A stretch of DNA of 64,000 bases. It comes from Pogona vitticeps. Taxonomy: Eukaryota > Chordata > Lepidosauria > Squamata > Agamidae. This document shows positions 45,909 to 56,406 of the stretch, piece after piece. Both the position numbers and the translations under genes were made by a program. Location of the stretch: the NCBI RefSeq assembly GCF_051106095.1, contig NC_135785.1:100102501-100166500 (forward strand). Direction: 5' to 3'. Under the pieces are notes generated by a model. That model saw only the letters and a list, made by a program, of their open reading frames with translations, was not told where the DNA came from and made no database searches. Every line of letters starts with the position of its first letter. Position 1 is the first letter of the stretch.

Positions 45909-46160
45909 GGTGTGTGTGCATGTGAGAGTGCATGGGTGTGTGCAGGCAGGTGGGCGTACATGCATGCACGCGCATGTGTGCATTCCTTCGGCCCTTGGAA
46001 ATGTGGAAGATATATGAGTGGCCCTCAGGGTGAAGTTTGGAGACCCCTCATTTAGAACAATAGATTAGAATACAATAAAATTGCAAACATTAAAATAGCA
46101 TTAAATTCAGTTAAATAATTAAAATGCAATTAAAATTAAAATTATTTTTAAAAATCTAAA
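45655..46160 (-). mobile_element. L2-type 3' tail, interrupted by a hAT MITE
   Basis: Plus strand TTTATATATTTCGTTTATATGC and AGAGGTTGTGGTGGCTTA before the MITE, and ACAATAAAATTGCAAACATT after it, resemble a reversed L2 tail and its adjoining A-rich 3' UTR. Confidence 0.5.
45740..46049. mobile_element. hAT MITE carrying an expanded (GT)n(GA)n
   Basis: Ends CAGGGTTCTCCAAACTATGG and, reversed, GAGGGGTCTCCAAACTTCAC; 8-bp duplication GTTTAGAA / ATTTAGAA. Inside, (GT)n at about 45836-45883 and (GA)n to 45908. Confidence 0.8.
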
Positions 46161-46556
46161 AACAGCAGTACTGTGGTACTTTATTTTACCTCAGTGTGAG
46201 GTTTTGTGGACTGCTCTCTATTTCTTCAAACACATGGAGCACTATATCTGGGCCATTTATTTACTGTATGTATATTACAGTATACTGTATATGGTATTCA
46301 TTTGAAGGGCACAAGCAGAACAGATAGAATAATCTGGTGCAATATGACATTTACATGAAAGATAAATTGCTCCAGGTCTGAGGAGCCAGGTCAAAGTCAA
46401 AACCTTCATACGTCCATGGGACCCTTTCTATGACCTGACAAATGCTAAATCAGAAGATATAATATTTCTTCTTGGCCAGCTCTCCTAGTAGTTCTGAAGT
46501 ACATCAAACAGCAGCCCATTCTCTCCTGTTTTGTGAACTGCCATGGTGCTATAGAT

Positions 46557-46692
46557 CAGTGGTTCTTAACCTTTGTTACTCGGATGCTTTCAAACTGCAA
46601 CTCCCAGAAACCCCAGTCAGGACAGCTGGTGGTGAAGGCTTCTGGGAGTTGCAGTCCAAAACTCCTGAGTAACCCAAGGTTAAGAACCAGTG
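46557..46692. mobile_element. hAT MITE, 136 bp
   Basis: TIRs CAGTGGTTCTTAACCTTTG and, reversed, CACTGGTTCTTAACCTTGG; 8-bp duplication CTATAGAT / CTCTAGAT. Body with AACTGCAACTCCCAGAA facing TTCTGGGAGTTGCAGT. Confidence 0.85.
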
Positions 46693-46741
46693 CTCTAGAT
46701 GAGACTAAAATGCTTGGATCAGCTTGACAAAGCCTCTAACA

Positions 46742-46877
46742 TAGTGGTTCCCAACCTTGTGTCCCGAGATGTTCTTAGACTACAACGCCCAGAAATCGTG
46801 GCCAGCACAACTAGTGCTAAAGACTTCTGGGCATTGCAGTCCAAGAACATTTGGGGACCTGAGGTTGGGAACCACTC
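46742..46877. mobile_element. hAT MITE, 136 bp, second of a close pair
   Basis: TAGTGGTTCCCAACCTTG faces, reversed, GAGTGGTTCCCAACCTCA. Eight-base flanks CTCTAACA and CTCTATGG match at 5 of 8, so it is older. Same length and body plan as 46557-46692. Confidence 0.7.
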
Positions 46878-46885
46878 CTCTATGG

Positions 46886-49114
46886 TGTCTTCCAGTCACA
46901 GTAGTTGTATCACTTTGCAGGGAGATGGGCAGAGTTTAGCACTGAGGTGGAGAAAAGAAGAAAAATGCAGTGAGGTCTATGGTGGCAGCATCCTGGTTTG
47001 AAGAATTAGTCATGTTAGCATTATAGTATTGCTCTGAATGAAAAAAAAAATCCTCCATAATTGCAGTGTAGAAAATGGGGAGTATTGAAATGAAGGTGAC
47101 CGAAAGTGGGGAACAGTGCCAAGTGGCAGAGGAAGGGGGAGGCATGAGAGAAACTGGGAAAAGACAGGAATCAAAGACTAGGAGTTGTATTTGACTGTAG
47201 AAATGATAAAAAGTATAATGCTAGGTGAACAAAAATGATTGAAAAGAAAGAGTAATATATGTCATTTCTGGAAGGCTCCCTAAATGTGAGATGCCCGTAG
47301 CATTGTATGGGCAAACTAGATGACACAGTTAGCATGTATTTGGAAGTGATACTCCTTCAAGAAGTGAAAGAAATCTGTTTGAAATAACGTGTATTTTTCT
47401 CAACTCCATTTCTTCCCTTTGACCTGCTCTTGCATGGGTCATTGGTCACTGGGCGGTAAATGTGACTTGATTTTGCTGGGCTGGCTGCTGAGGCAAGCAT
47501 CTCTTGGTAAACCCCTGCTGCTGAAAGAGAAATGAGTTAACTGCAAGAAATTTGCATTCCCTGTAATGTCTAGTTTGATCCTTATTCTAATTAGAAAGGA
47601 GTGCTGTAACGCCCATTGTCTCAGTGTCATTTTTGCTGGGCTGGCCCTATCTTAGCAGCAATGTGAGGTGGCCATCTCAAGTAGCAGATTCTGAGTCTCT
47701 TGAAGATAATAAAATTATTTACTTTATTAGTATACTTCTAAAAAAAAATTGTGAGGAACACAGACAGGTGCCTGTGGAATTTCCTGCCTCATATGCCAAA
47801 GTTACCTGTGCTGGCTTGGGATATTGATTTGGGCGGTGGTGCTGGGTATTCATTTGCTGTTGCACCTCAACTAGAAAAAAATGTCTTGGACCAGCACCTT
47901 GTGTTTTCATGATCATGCTATCCTTAATATGTCTCATTCAGCCTTTGCACTTAGATATTCAGGACGGCTTTCCAACTTATCATGAATCTCAGAGATAGAC
48001 TTTGTGTAGAAGAAAGACAGCATGGTGGTTATTTTAGATGAATTTAAACTTTAAATCTATGAGATCCCCTTTCCAGTTCAAAGACAGTATGTATTACGTA
48101 CTTCACTTCAAAGCATCCTCATTGCACTGAGTTTTGTTGGAGAAGTCCTGGCATTTTCTTTGCAAAGTTCTGACCTGATGTGGCACTAGTGCTTGGGTGC
48201 TTTCTAGTCTAAGCATTTTTATTTACAGTATAATCATTTTCTTGGACATTTGGTAGCCCCAGTTGTTTCCTTTTATGATCTCCATAAGGATAATCTGCAG
48301 AGGAGAAGTTAAGATTGGTACTCATCCACCCCACACCCACTCCTTATATTATGTTTTCTTTCCCTTTAGTCTCTGACATATCATCCGTTCCAGCCACTGT
48401 TCATCATGCTTCCTGATATTTGTGTAGGCAAGGCAGTCCAATACTCTGGAATTCCAGCCAGCCTAAACAAATTCAGGAGCACATATGGGACCAAAATGAT
48501 TACATTATGAGAATTTCAACCCCATTTGCTGCCTCAGCCTTTTTATGTTAAATGTTAAGAGTTCAGATGCCCAAAGGTGTTATGAATATTTCATACTGCA
48601 TAGAGGTTAGATGGCTGTTATTCCCTTCTTCCATTTCTATCTATTCTCAAAGGAACCATATAAGCAATAGTGTTTGATTGGAGAAAGGCAATAAATATCT
48701 GAGCCTCTCATCTCGCAGATGCTGGTGATTTTCTGCCTATTACAATTGCAAGCCAGGCAATCCTGATTTTTAATATGATAAAAGCAAGGAAACCATAACG
48801 TCTGTTCTGTAATCTCATGGCTACAAAAGGTTTAAGGATAGAAGGGTTGTGAGCAACATCACTTCTCGGGGTTGGGGGGGAGGGAACAACACAGCCAATC
48901 TCCTCTTGTCCTCGTTATGCAAACACCGAGGAGTACGAAAATAGACAAACTACAGTCAGATTTCTTGTCCCAGTCTCAGGGCCTGTAATCCACTTTTTCT
49001 GTGGAGGCTCTCCAATTTCTTGTTTTGTATTAAATGGCAGTACTATCCCCATATTATTAGCAAAAACGAAGAGTGTTGAAACAAACATCACAGTTAAATT
49101 CATATCTGCAGGTT
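46886..49114. other. No gene recognised
   Basis: Non-coding. No convincing exon or named repeat. Confidence 0.4.
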
Positions 49115-49122
49115 ATTTAAAC

Positions 49123-49258
49123 CATTGGTCCCCAACCTTGGGCCTCCAGATGTTCTTGGATTTCAACTCCCAGAAATCTTGGCCACCAGAGGTGGTGGTG
49201 AAGGCTTCTGGGAATTGTAGTTCAAGAATATCTGGAGGCCCAAGGTTGGGGACCACTG
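49123..49258. mobile_element. hAT MITE, 136 bp
   Basis: Long TIRs: CCCCAACCTTGGGCCTCCAG and, reversed, CCCCAACCTTGGGCCTCCAG; duplication ATTTAAAC / ATTTAAAG. Same body words as 46557-46692 and the same length. Confidence 0.85.
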
Positions 49259-49309
49259 ATTTAAAGACTTAGGCTCAAGCTATCTGAAAAGCTGCATCTC
49301 CATACATGA

Positions 49310-49725
49310 GCCTGTCCAGATGTTAAGATCATCAGGGAAGGCCTTTCTCTCAGTCCTACCATCCTCAAAGGTGTGTTTGGGTGAGGACACAGGAGAGGGC
49401 CTTTTCTGTCTCCGTTCCCAGGATGTGGAGGTCCATCCCATAGGAGGTCAAGCTGGCCCCCTCTTTGCTATCCTTCCCCAACAAAGACCTTTAATCTTCA
49501 GGCAAGGCCGTTCTCCAATAACTGGCCGCCTGTGAGGGGGGCTTTTTAAAGAAGGGTTTGCACGTCATTTTATCTTATTAATATATATGTTTAAAATGTT
49601 TTAATCTGCTTTTAATATGATAACTAGTTTAATTGCTTTTTAGTATTGTACTAGTTTATGGTATTTTTAGCTTTTAATATTATCTGATTTTAATGGATAT
49701 GCTGATTTTTTTTCACTTTTTAATG
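49310..49725 (+). mobile_element. Degenerate L2/CR1-type LINE 3' end
   Basis: Remnants VCLGEDTGEGLFCLRSQ, VEVHPIGGQAGPLF and ATTTTAATCTGCTTTTAATA match the C-terminal and 3' UTR style of L2. Heavily diverged. Confidence 0.4.
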
Positions 49726-49902
49726 TGAATCAGAATGGGAGAGGAATGGCTAAGGACAAGTTCTGGAGAAAGAAGTGGGAGACTGTTACTCCAGTATCTG
49801 CTCTCTACAGTAGTCACACCATTCTGTCTAATGGTACGGCTGGCCCTGACTATCTACAACAACAACAACAACAACAACGACAACAGTAATAGTAATAGTA
49901 AT

Positions 49903-50035
49903 AGAAATAGAACTGCAGAGCTGGAAGGGACCCTATGGATCATAGAGTCCAGCCCCTGTCAAGGAGGCACAGTGGGGAGAACTCCCAGCCTCTGCTCTAC
50001 AGCAAGATACCTAAACCATTGAGCTATCTAGCAGT
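49903..50035 (-). repeat. Sauria-type SINE fragment
   Basis: Plus strand GCAGAGCTGGAAGGGACCCT, AGAGTCCAGCCCCTGTCAAG and CTAAACCATTGAGCTATCTA are the reversed tail, body and A-box of the SINE also seen at 55690-55820. Confidence 0.6.
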
Positions 50036-51092
50036 TTTATTAAGTCCTTTGAGAAATTAGAGAACTGCTACACAGTGGGCCAGACTCCTCTGACAGCATA
50101 ATTCAAATAGTGTTAATTCATTGTAGCGAACTGCTGCTAGTTAAGATGTTAAGACTTCTATTTTTTGGCATAGACTAGTCACATAATTTGGCACAAAACA
50201 GGAAGTAAAAGCAGCAACCTTGTAACTAGTGACAATTCACCACAATGATTTACAACATTGACTTAATGTTGTTGGGCATAAGTAATAGGATTCTGGCCAG
50301 CAGCAGTTATTATGTATTATTATGTACTATTTCTATGACACTTCAATCAGTCTTTATGACGATGATCACAGAGTAGTCAGATAGAAATACACTTTTAATA
50401 AGAATACTGACAAGATAAAAGATCTAAACATGCAGTAGCAGTTTTGTGGTCTCACTGTAAAGCAAGTTTCTACGTTACTGAAGTGATTAATGGAGAGATT
50501 TAATCAGCTGCTTACCTGTGAAATATATGACACATCTATCCTTATTAGCAAGGACACTTTTTAAGAGAACCAGATTTAACTTATTTTTCTGTTTTCTGTT
50601 GATAGTAGGGAGAAGTGCAAGTTATGAACCACTGCGAACTGCACAGTCCTCTGTCAAGAACTACTATTGTTATAAGACTCCTGCACCAAGTAGGGGTTAG
50701 CCTCCAAATTGCTATCTAGATCAGCAACATAAAAGACTGAGAATTAAGGCTTTATTGCTGACTTCTGCCAAAATTGCTCCTGTGAAACAGTGGCATAATG
50801 TGTTTTTTTGGATAGGAAAAAAAGACAGCTATTATGGGAAACACTGAAGTTGCTGAACATCATCAAAGTATTTCTAGTACATTTGTCGTGAATATATTAA
50901 AAATGTCTATGAGAAATTTTGCTTGTTTTATCCTAGTTTAACTTCCCTTACCATCCCTACTAATATTTGGTTTGAGTGGGGTTCTCTAGATTCTCTGGAA
51001 TTTTAGGAGTTAGCTAACCTCAGTGCCATTTTCCCCCTTAAGATGAGAACCTGCTTCAGGAGAGGATGATTTAAGGTGAAAAAGAGTGAGGA
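50036..51092. other. No gene recognised
   Basis: AT-rich non-coding sequence. Confidence 0.4.
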
Positions 51093-51217
51093 GTATGTAT
51101 GTATGTATGTATGTATGTATGTATGTATGTATGTATGTATGTATGTATGTATGTATGTATGTATGTATGTATGTATGTATGTATGTATGTATGTATGTAT
51201 GTATGTATGTATGTATG

Positions 51218-51247
<30 letters not shown>
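51093..51247. repeat. (GTAT)n microsatellite, about 38 uninterrupted units
   Basis: A perfect tetranucleotide run of about 155 bases. It opens long meaningless frames on both strands (repeats of MYVC and of HTYI). It abuts an L2-type tail on its right. Confidence 0.95.
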
Positions 51248-51249
<2 letters not shown>

Positions 51250-51400
51250 ATATTTTTACCCTGCCTTTCTTCTTTAAAAGGACCCAAGATAGTCTACATC
51301 ATTGAAAGACAGTATTTAAAAGCTAAGAACAGTAAATGTACAAATACTAAAAAGCATCAAAAATACCACATTAAAAGACAGGAAACAAAAACAACACCAG
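51248..51400 (-). mobile_element. L2-type 3' tail next to the microsatellite
   Basis: AATATTTTTACCCTGCCTTTC, AGGACCCAAGATAGTCTACA and the A-rich AAAGCTAAGAACAGTAAATG follow the reversed L2-tail plan seen at 38245 and 61300. Confidence 0.45.
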
Positions 51401-52393
51401 AACACGTTCAAGCAATAAGCTGCAACAATCCATTAAAAAATCCCACTCAGGAGCAGCCAGTCACTAAGGGAAAACTTGCCTGTAGCAGCACAAACCATTC
51501 CCTTACAACCATTTCTCTGCTTGTAAACTGGTCTGAACCTACCCACTCAGCAGCTCTTCCCTCTTTTATATTTAAAATTGTGAATATGACTGGGCCTCCT
51601 TTGGGCAGAAATTTATTTGTGTTGGTTTTGTCTTCAAATTTCTTAAACTCCTCTCACTCAAAGTGTCTTCTTCTCTTGTTTCAAAAATGTGATGTTGACT
51701 TTCTTACTCAAGACGAGCAGTCTTTTGGGGGTGAGGGTGGGGCGGGGGATGGAATATCTTGGAACACCGCAGGACTGTGGATTGACACCCTGTGCTGCAA
51801 AGTTGTGTTGCAGCTCCTGCTAGCTGCAGTTGCAAGACAGAAGTACATAAGTCTCCATTCTTATACTGTTATATAGAGTTCCATTATCCTGAGTCCAGAT
51901 ATTCATTGAGGAAGGGAGCGGAGCCCTGATGCCTCCCTGGTCTAATTAATTTCCTGCCTTCTGCTGACACAGCTGCCGACTTGCTGCAGTCAATCTACCT
52001 TAAGCCACATTTCTGATATTAGATTAGCTCTGGTGCCGCCTGACATTCCCCTCCAATGACCTCATTTATTTTTACGACTTGCCCAGCAGTTGTCTGCACT
52101 AACTGTCACATTTGAATTACAGCATGAAATGGGCCCCTGACAGCCCGGTTAGCACTTCCTGTCAGTACATGAGCTGAGTCCTGGTGAAACCAGTTGGGAT
52201 GCATCCCTTGGAATGTGGCAGGATTTGGAGAGCCAATCATCATGCACTTATGACAATCCTGTTAAGTGGAAGGGCCAAGCTTTGAGGGAATGGGAGGTAA
52301 TTAATTGGAATACTTGTTGGACTTTGATACAGGGCACCAATTCCAAGACTTTCCAATTATATACGGGCCGATTTCTGAGTTGAACAAGCCTTC
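51401..52393. other. No gene recognised
   Basis: Non-coding. The long frame here only exists because it reads in from the microsatellite. Confidence 0.4.
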
Positions 52394-52465
52394 TAAAGGT
52401 GTGAACACAATGGGAAATAAATTGCATTTTGGACTGCTTGTGGCGTGATCCAGTGCAATCTAGTA
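52394..52465 (+). repeat. Dispersed repeat, GCATTTTGGAC family (second copy)
   Basis: AAGGTGTGAACACAATGGGA and GCATTTTGGACTGCTTGTGG match 26570-26640. The LINE at 52466 begins where similarity stops. Confidence 0.45.
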
Positions 52466-53250
52466 GTAGGCATCCTTCAGTCTTGAGAGACTATGGTAAC
52501 GTGCTCTGAACAGAGGTCTTGGAACAGCGTCTAGTGTGGCTGAGAAGGCCAATTTGAGAGTGACAATCCCTTCCACACTGAAGACAAATACAATCTGTCC
52601 CCTGTCCAGAGCCCTGATTTTGTTGGTTTCAGGACTGTCTCTTTGCCTTGGCCTGCTGAACAAGTGTCTCTTCAAATTGGGAGAGGCCATGCTGCACCGC
52701 CTGCCTCCAGGCTGAATGCTTAGATGTCAGGGTTTCCCATCTGTTGAGGTCCATTCCTAAGGCCTTCAGATCCCGCTTACAGATATCCTTGTCTCACAGC
52801 TGTGTTCTCCCTCTGGGGCGCTTTCCCTACACTAATTCTCCATACAGGAGATCTTTTGGAGTCCAACCATCAGCCATTCTCATGGCATGCCCAAGCCAAC
52901 GTAGACATCACTGTTTCAGTAGTGTATACATATCTAAAAATTCCAGCTCGTTCTAGGACTACTCTATTTGGAACTTTGTCCTGCTTTCTCTCCTGCCTCG
53001 CATGAAGGGTCCAGGACTCACTGCAGTACAGGAGTGTGCTCAGGACACAGGCTGTATAGACCTGAATCTTGGTATATGCTGTCAGCTTCTTATTGAGCCA
53101 TACTTTCTTTGTGAGTCTTGAGAACATGGTAGCTGCTTTGCTAATGCATTTATCCAGCTTGACATCTAGAGAGAGGGTGTCAGAGATCATCGAGAAAAGG
53201 TATACGAAATCATGAACATCCTCCAGTTCTTGTGTAGAGATGGTAATAGA
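52466..53250 (-). mobile_element. Second copy of the 1454-3436 LINE, 5'-truncated
   Basis: Same 3' end (GATGCCTACTAC) and protein pieces SATLDAVP, RARYHSLSRLKDA, ITISTQELEDVHDFVYLF and SESWTLHARQERKQD. Relative to the first copy it lacks about 57 bases near 52983 and stops at about 53250. Frames are broken, so it is older than the copy at 1454. Confidence 0.85.
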
Positions 53251-54240
53251 CAGTAATAAATGTAAAAGTGCAACCTCTTTCCTGGTAATCACATGGTGTG
53301 TAGGGAATGACATGCTACCCAACCCATTTCATCTATGCAGAAATGTAGTTAGATTGTCGCTGCCCTTTGATTTTTTTTTGTCTGTTTTGTTTATGAGGAT
53401 CTTAATTTTGCTGCTTGCTTGCATGCAACTGTTCCTTTTTTGTCTGACATGCTCTTAAGCAGGCATTGAATGCCTATGGCTTTACCTTCCTTACATCTAA
53501 TATTTTAATTTTGTATTATTTACTGTTGATTTTAAATTATGTGCACTGGGAATCCTTTGAGCAGGAGCTCCTTTTCCTTTCTTTTAATAGTGGGATTTTA
53601 AAAAACATACCAATACAATGGGAACAGCAGCAACAAGATGCTGTAATGTCATGATAAATATTAAGTTTTGATGTTTTCTTTGCTGGGATATAAAGCAAGT
53701 AGCATATGGAAACAGGAGGAGTGGGGGATAGGGGACCATACCTTCAAGGAACAATTACAACCTAACACCTGTTTTAGTATAAGAAAATCTCTGCAATAAT
53801 AATACTAGTAAGAATCTGTATTTTAAAATTTAGCCTGAAGGAAGAAATGTATGAAAATTATCCTTATAAAAATGTAGCATTTCATTCTTATAGAATTGTA
53901 CAGGACATTCCTGTTGTTTCCCTGTAATTTATACAAAAGCATCATCAAACACTTTTTAGTATTCTGTTATGCACCACGGAAGCAGGTAAACATTCAGAAG
54001 CATGCTTTACGTTGTGTCAGAAGCTGTGCTAAGATATAGATGAAAGAGCAGCAAACATGATTACTACTCAGGGGTATAAATTAGAAGAATTGTGGGGACT
54101 CAGGGGAAGGCTTTGATTTTTCAACCGGCCGAGGTGGGGAATATTTAAGAACTGAGGTCAAAGGAAGGCTCCCCCACAACTAATGTATCAATTCAACTCC
54201 CATTTTAAAAAATCAGTTAGGTAAAGAGGCAAAATAGATT
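53251..54240. other. No gene recognised
   Basis: AT-rich non-coding sequence. Confidence 0.4.
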
Positions 54241-54435
54241 GTTGTTATAGGTTTTTCAGGCTGTTTGGCTGTGTTCCAAAGGTTTTTCTTCCTAACGTTT
54301 CACCAGTCCTAACATTTCGCCAGCCACAAAGACCAGTGAAACGTTAGAAAGAAAAACCATTGGAACACGTCCAAACAGCCCGAAAAACCTACAACAACCA
54401 TCGGATCCTAGCTGTGAAAGGCTTTGAGAATGCAA
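54241..54435. mobile_element. Fold-back element related to 43370-43620
   Basis: The left arm GGTTTTTCAGGCTGTTTGGC faces CCAAACAGCCCGAAAAACC; the inner AACGTTTCACCAGTC faces GACCAGTGAAACGTT. The single-sided extension CCTAGCTGTGAAAGGCTTTG lies on the right here. Confidence 0.7.
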
Positions 54436-54946
54436 AGAGATTGTTTTCTAGATGGGTTGGGGTACCTTTAGAGATTTCCCTAGTTCCAGCCTACCTTGCA
54501 GAAACAGGGAGAAAGGAACCTGTTGTATTGAAAATATTTGGCGAGCAAACTGATGAAAAAGAGGGTGTGTGTGAGAGAGGCACTTAGGTACACTCTGGGG
54601 AAGAGTATCTCTCTCAATATTTATACAGCCTGTTGGTCAGAAAAGAAATGTTTCATGTTGACATCTCTGGGCTATCTTATGTTCTTTGTTACCTCAGAGC
54701 CTATTAAGTCTCTTTTCCATTTTAACAGCCCAGCCGGAGAAGAATAAGAGGGCTAAATGCACATTACCCAACTCATCCCTGGGAAATGTTTTCCACGGCA
54801 TATGGTGACCCAAATGTACAGTCCATCAACACTGAATTTTTTTTTGTCTCTTTCAGAATAATAGAATAGCAAAAGAACTTGGGTGCAGGAGATTTGATAT
54901 TGACATTGTGTTTATTTTAACCATTACTTATAAAACCAAATTATCT

Positions 54947-54949
<3 letters not shown>

Positions 54950-54989
<40 letters not shown>
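54950..54989. repeat. (GT)n microsatellite
   Basis: About 20 uninterrupted GT units. Confidence 0.95.
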
Positions 54990-54991
<2 letters not shown>

Positions 54992-55204
54992 CAAAACATG
55001 GAATACACCATCTTCTTCTGCCCTGGATGTCAAGCGAACTGTCAGTCATTCCCTAAAGCATGGCAGCTGTGTAGAGCTTCAGGAGAGCTGGGCAGAAGCA
55101 TTGTAGGGCAAGTGGTTAAAATCCATCCTTTTTGGCAGCATATTCTGCACTTGTTTATATGATGGAGTTGAAACAACCGCAAAGGGATGGTCCATAAAGT
55201 ATAT

Positions 55205-55400
55205 GTCATTTTATTTATTCACGCACTTATTTTTTTACTTATTTAATTTTTATGCCATGTTTCTCCCAGTGAAAGGTCCCAAGGCTGCTCACAAATGGGG
55301 AAAAACACACAGATGCCCCTAAAGTTACATATTAAAGTAACAATATTAGAAAGCAAAAACAATTAAATGTCTATTGTAAACATTTAGGAACAGTTTAACA
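55205..55400 (-). mobile_element. L2-type 3' tail fragment
   Basis: TTATGCCATGTTTCTCCCAG, AGGTCCCAAGGCTGCTCACA and an A-rich AAAGCAAAAACAATTAAATG stretch, in reversed L2-tail order. Confidence 0.45.
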
Positions 55401-55689
55401 GGTAAGTCATGTGCTGCCTGCAACAAGCCTTGCTCAGCTGCCTGACTAAAGCATTTTGGACCAGCTGATGCTACTGAGCTAAGGTAGCTCAATGTACTAT
55501 GGTGGTACAATAATCCAAACAGGATGTAACTATGGCATGTATCACCATGGACATGTTAGGCATCTCTAGGGTGTAGCTGGCAAACTTGCTTTGACTGTGC
55601 AAATGCATTCTTGGCCACAGCTGAAACCTGGATGTCCAGACTCAAGAATCTGTAGAAGCAAAACCCCAAATACCAACCACTGGCCAAGG

Positions 55690-55820
55690 AGGACATAAAG
55701 GGGAAGCACTGCTCTCTGCAGAGCCAGAGATTGGAGTTTTGATTCCCCACCTCCTTGATAGGGACTGGACTCAGTGATCCATACAGTCCTTCCAACTCTA
55801 CAGTTCTAAGATTCTAAAAT
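55690..55820 (+). repeat. Sauria-type SINE fragment
   Basis: GCAGAGCCAGAGATTGGAGT, TTTTGATTCCCCACCTCC (degenerate B-box), GGGACTGGACTCAGTGATCC and CTTCCAACTCTACAGTTCTA run in SINE order. Confidence 0.65.
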
Positions 55821-55975
55821 TCACTCACTTCTGCTCTGTCAGCATGAGCTCGGCAAGTTTGGGATTTGTTGGAAGCTCTGAAGTTGAAGTATGCCAAAAT
55901 GGCAGGTAGGATCAGCCTGCCAAAGTTGTAACCTTGTTGTTCACCACATTGCTCCCTGATATGTTGTAGGATAGC

Positions 55976-56401
55976 TGTAGCGTTCTCCATTTATTAGATC
56001 TATGGTTCTTGTTGTATTATGTAATGGTTTATGAATATTCATGTTGCTGAGAGGCGGAGCCAAGAGAGATGCTATAAGAGGCGGAGTTAGAAGTCAGATT
56101 AAGTCAGATAGAGTTAGTTAGAGAAATGTAAGAGTCAGACAGGAGAGAAAAAGCCAGACAGACTAATAGAGTGTGTAGTTTGGGAAATTTAGATGTGATT
56201 AGCTACTGGAGATTTATGAATCTCTGTAATCAATAAACCAAAGTTTTATTTAAAAGAACTTGAAGTGTGGACCTGAATCTTTCTGAAGTAATGGTGATTT
56301 AGAGATCACCTGGTGGCAGCAAGTGTAAAAGAAGAGAGTGTTTGCTTTCATGTGCTCTGGGGCTTGAAGGTCAAGCAAGGGGCACAAGGGTGGACGTCAC
56401 A
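55976..56401 (+). repeat. Solo LTR (fossil LTR retrotransposon) with 5-bp TSD
   Basis: Starts TGTAGCGTTCTCC, ends GGTGGACGTCACA; ATAGC lies directly before and after (55971-55975, 56402-56406). GAGGCGGAGCCAAG, TATA-like GCTATAAGAGG, repeated AGTCAGA words and AATAAACC lie in LTR order. About 426 bp, no coding part. Same family as 10127-10561 and probably 20647-21159. Confidence 0.65.
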
Positions 56402-56406
56402 ATAGC

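Noticed and set aside
45779-46055. Frames with VCVCVC / HTHTHT / REREREG
   Set aside because: They are translations of (GT)n and (GA)n inside a MITE.
51076-51876. 266-codon open frame with MYVC repeats, and HTYI repeats on the other strand
   Set aside because: It is a reading of the (GTAT)n microsatellite plus flanking DNA; no gene.
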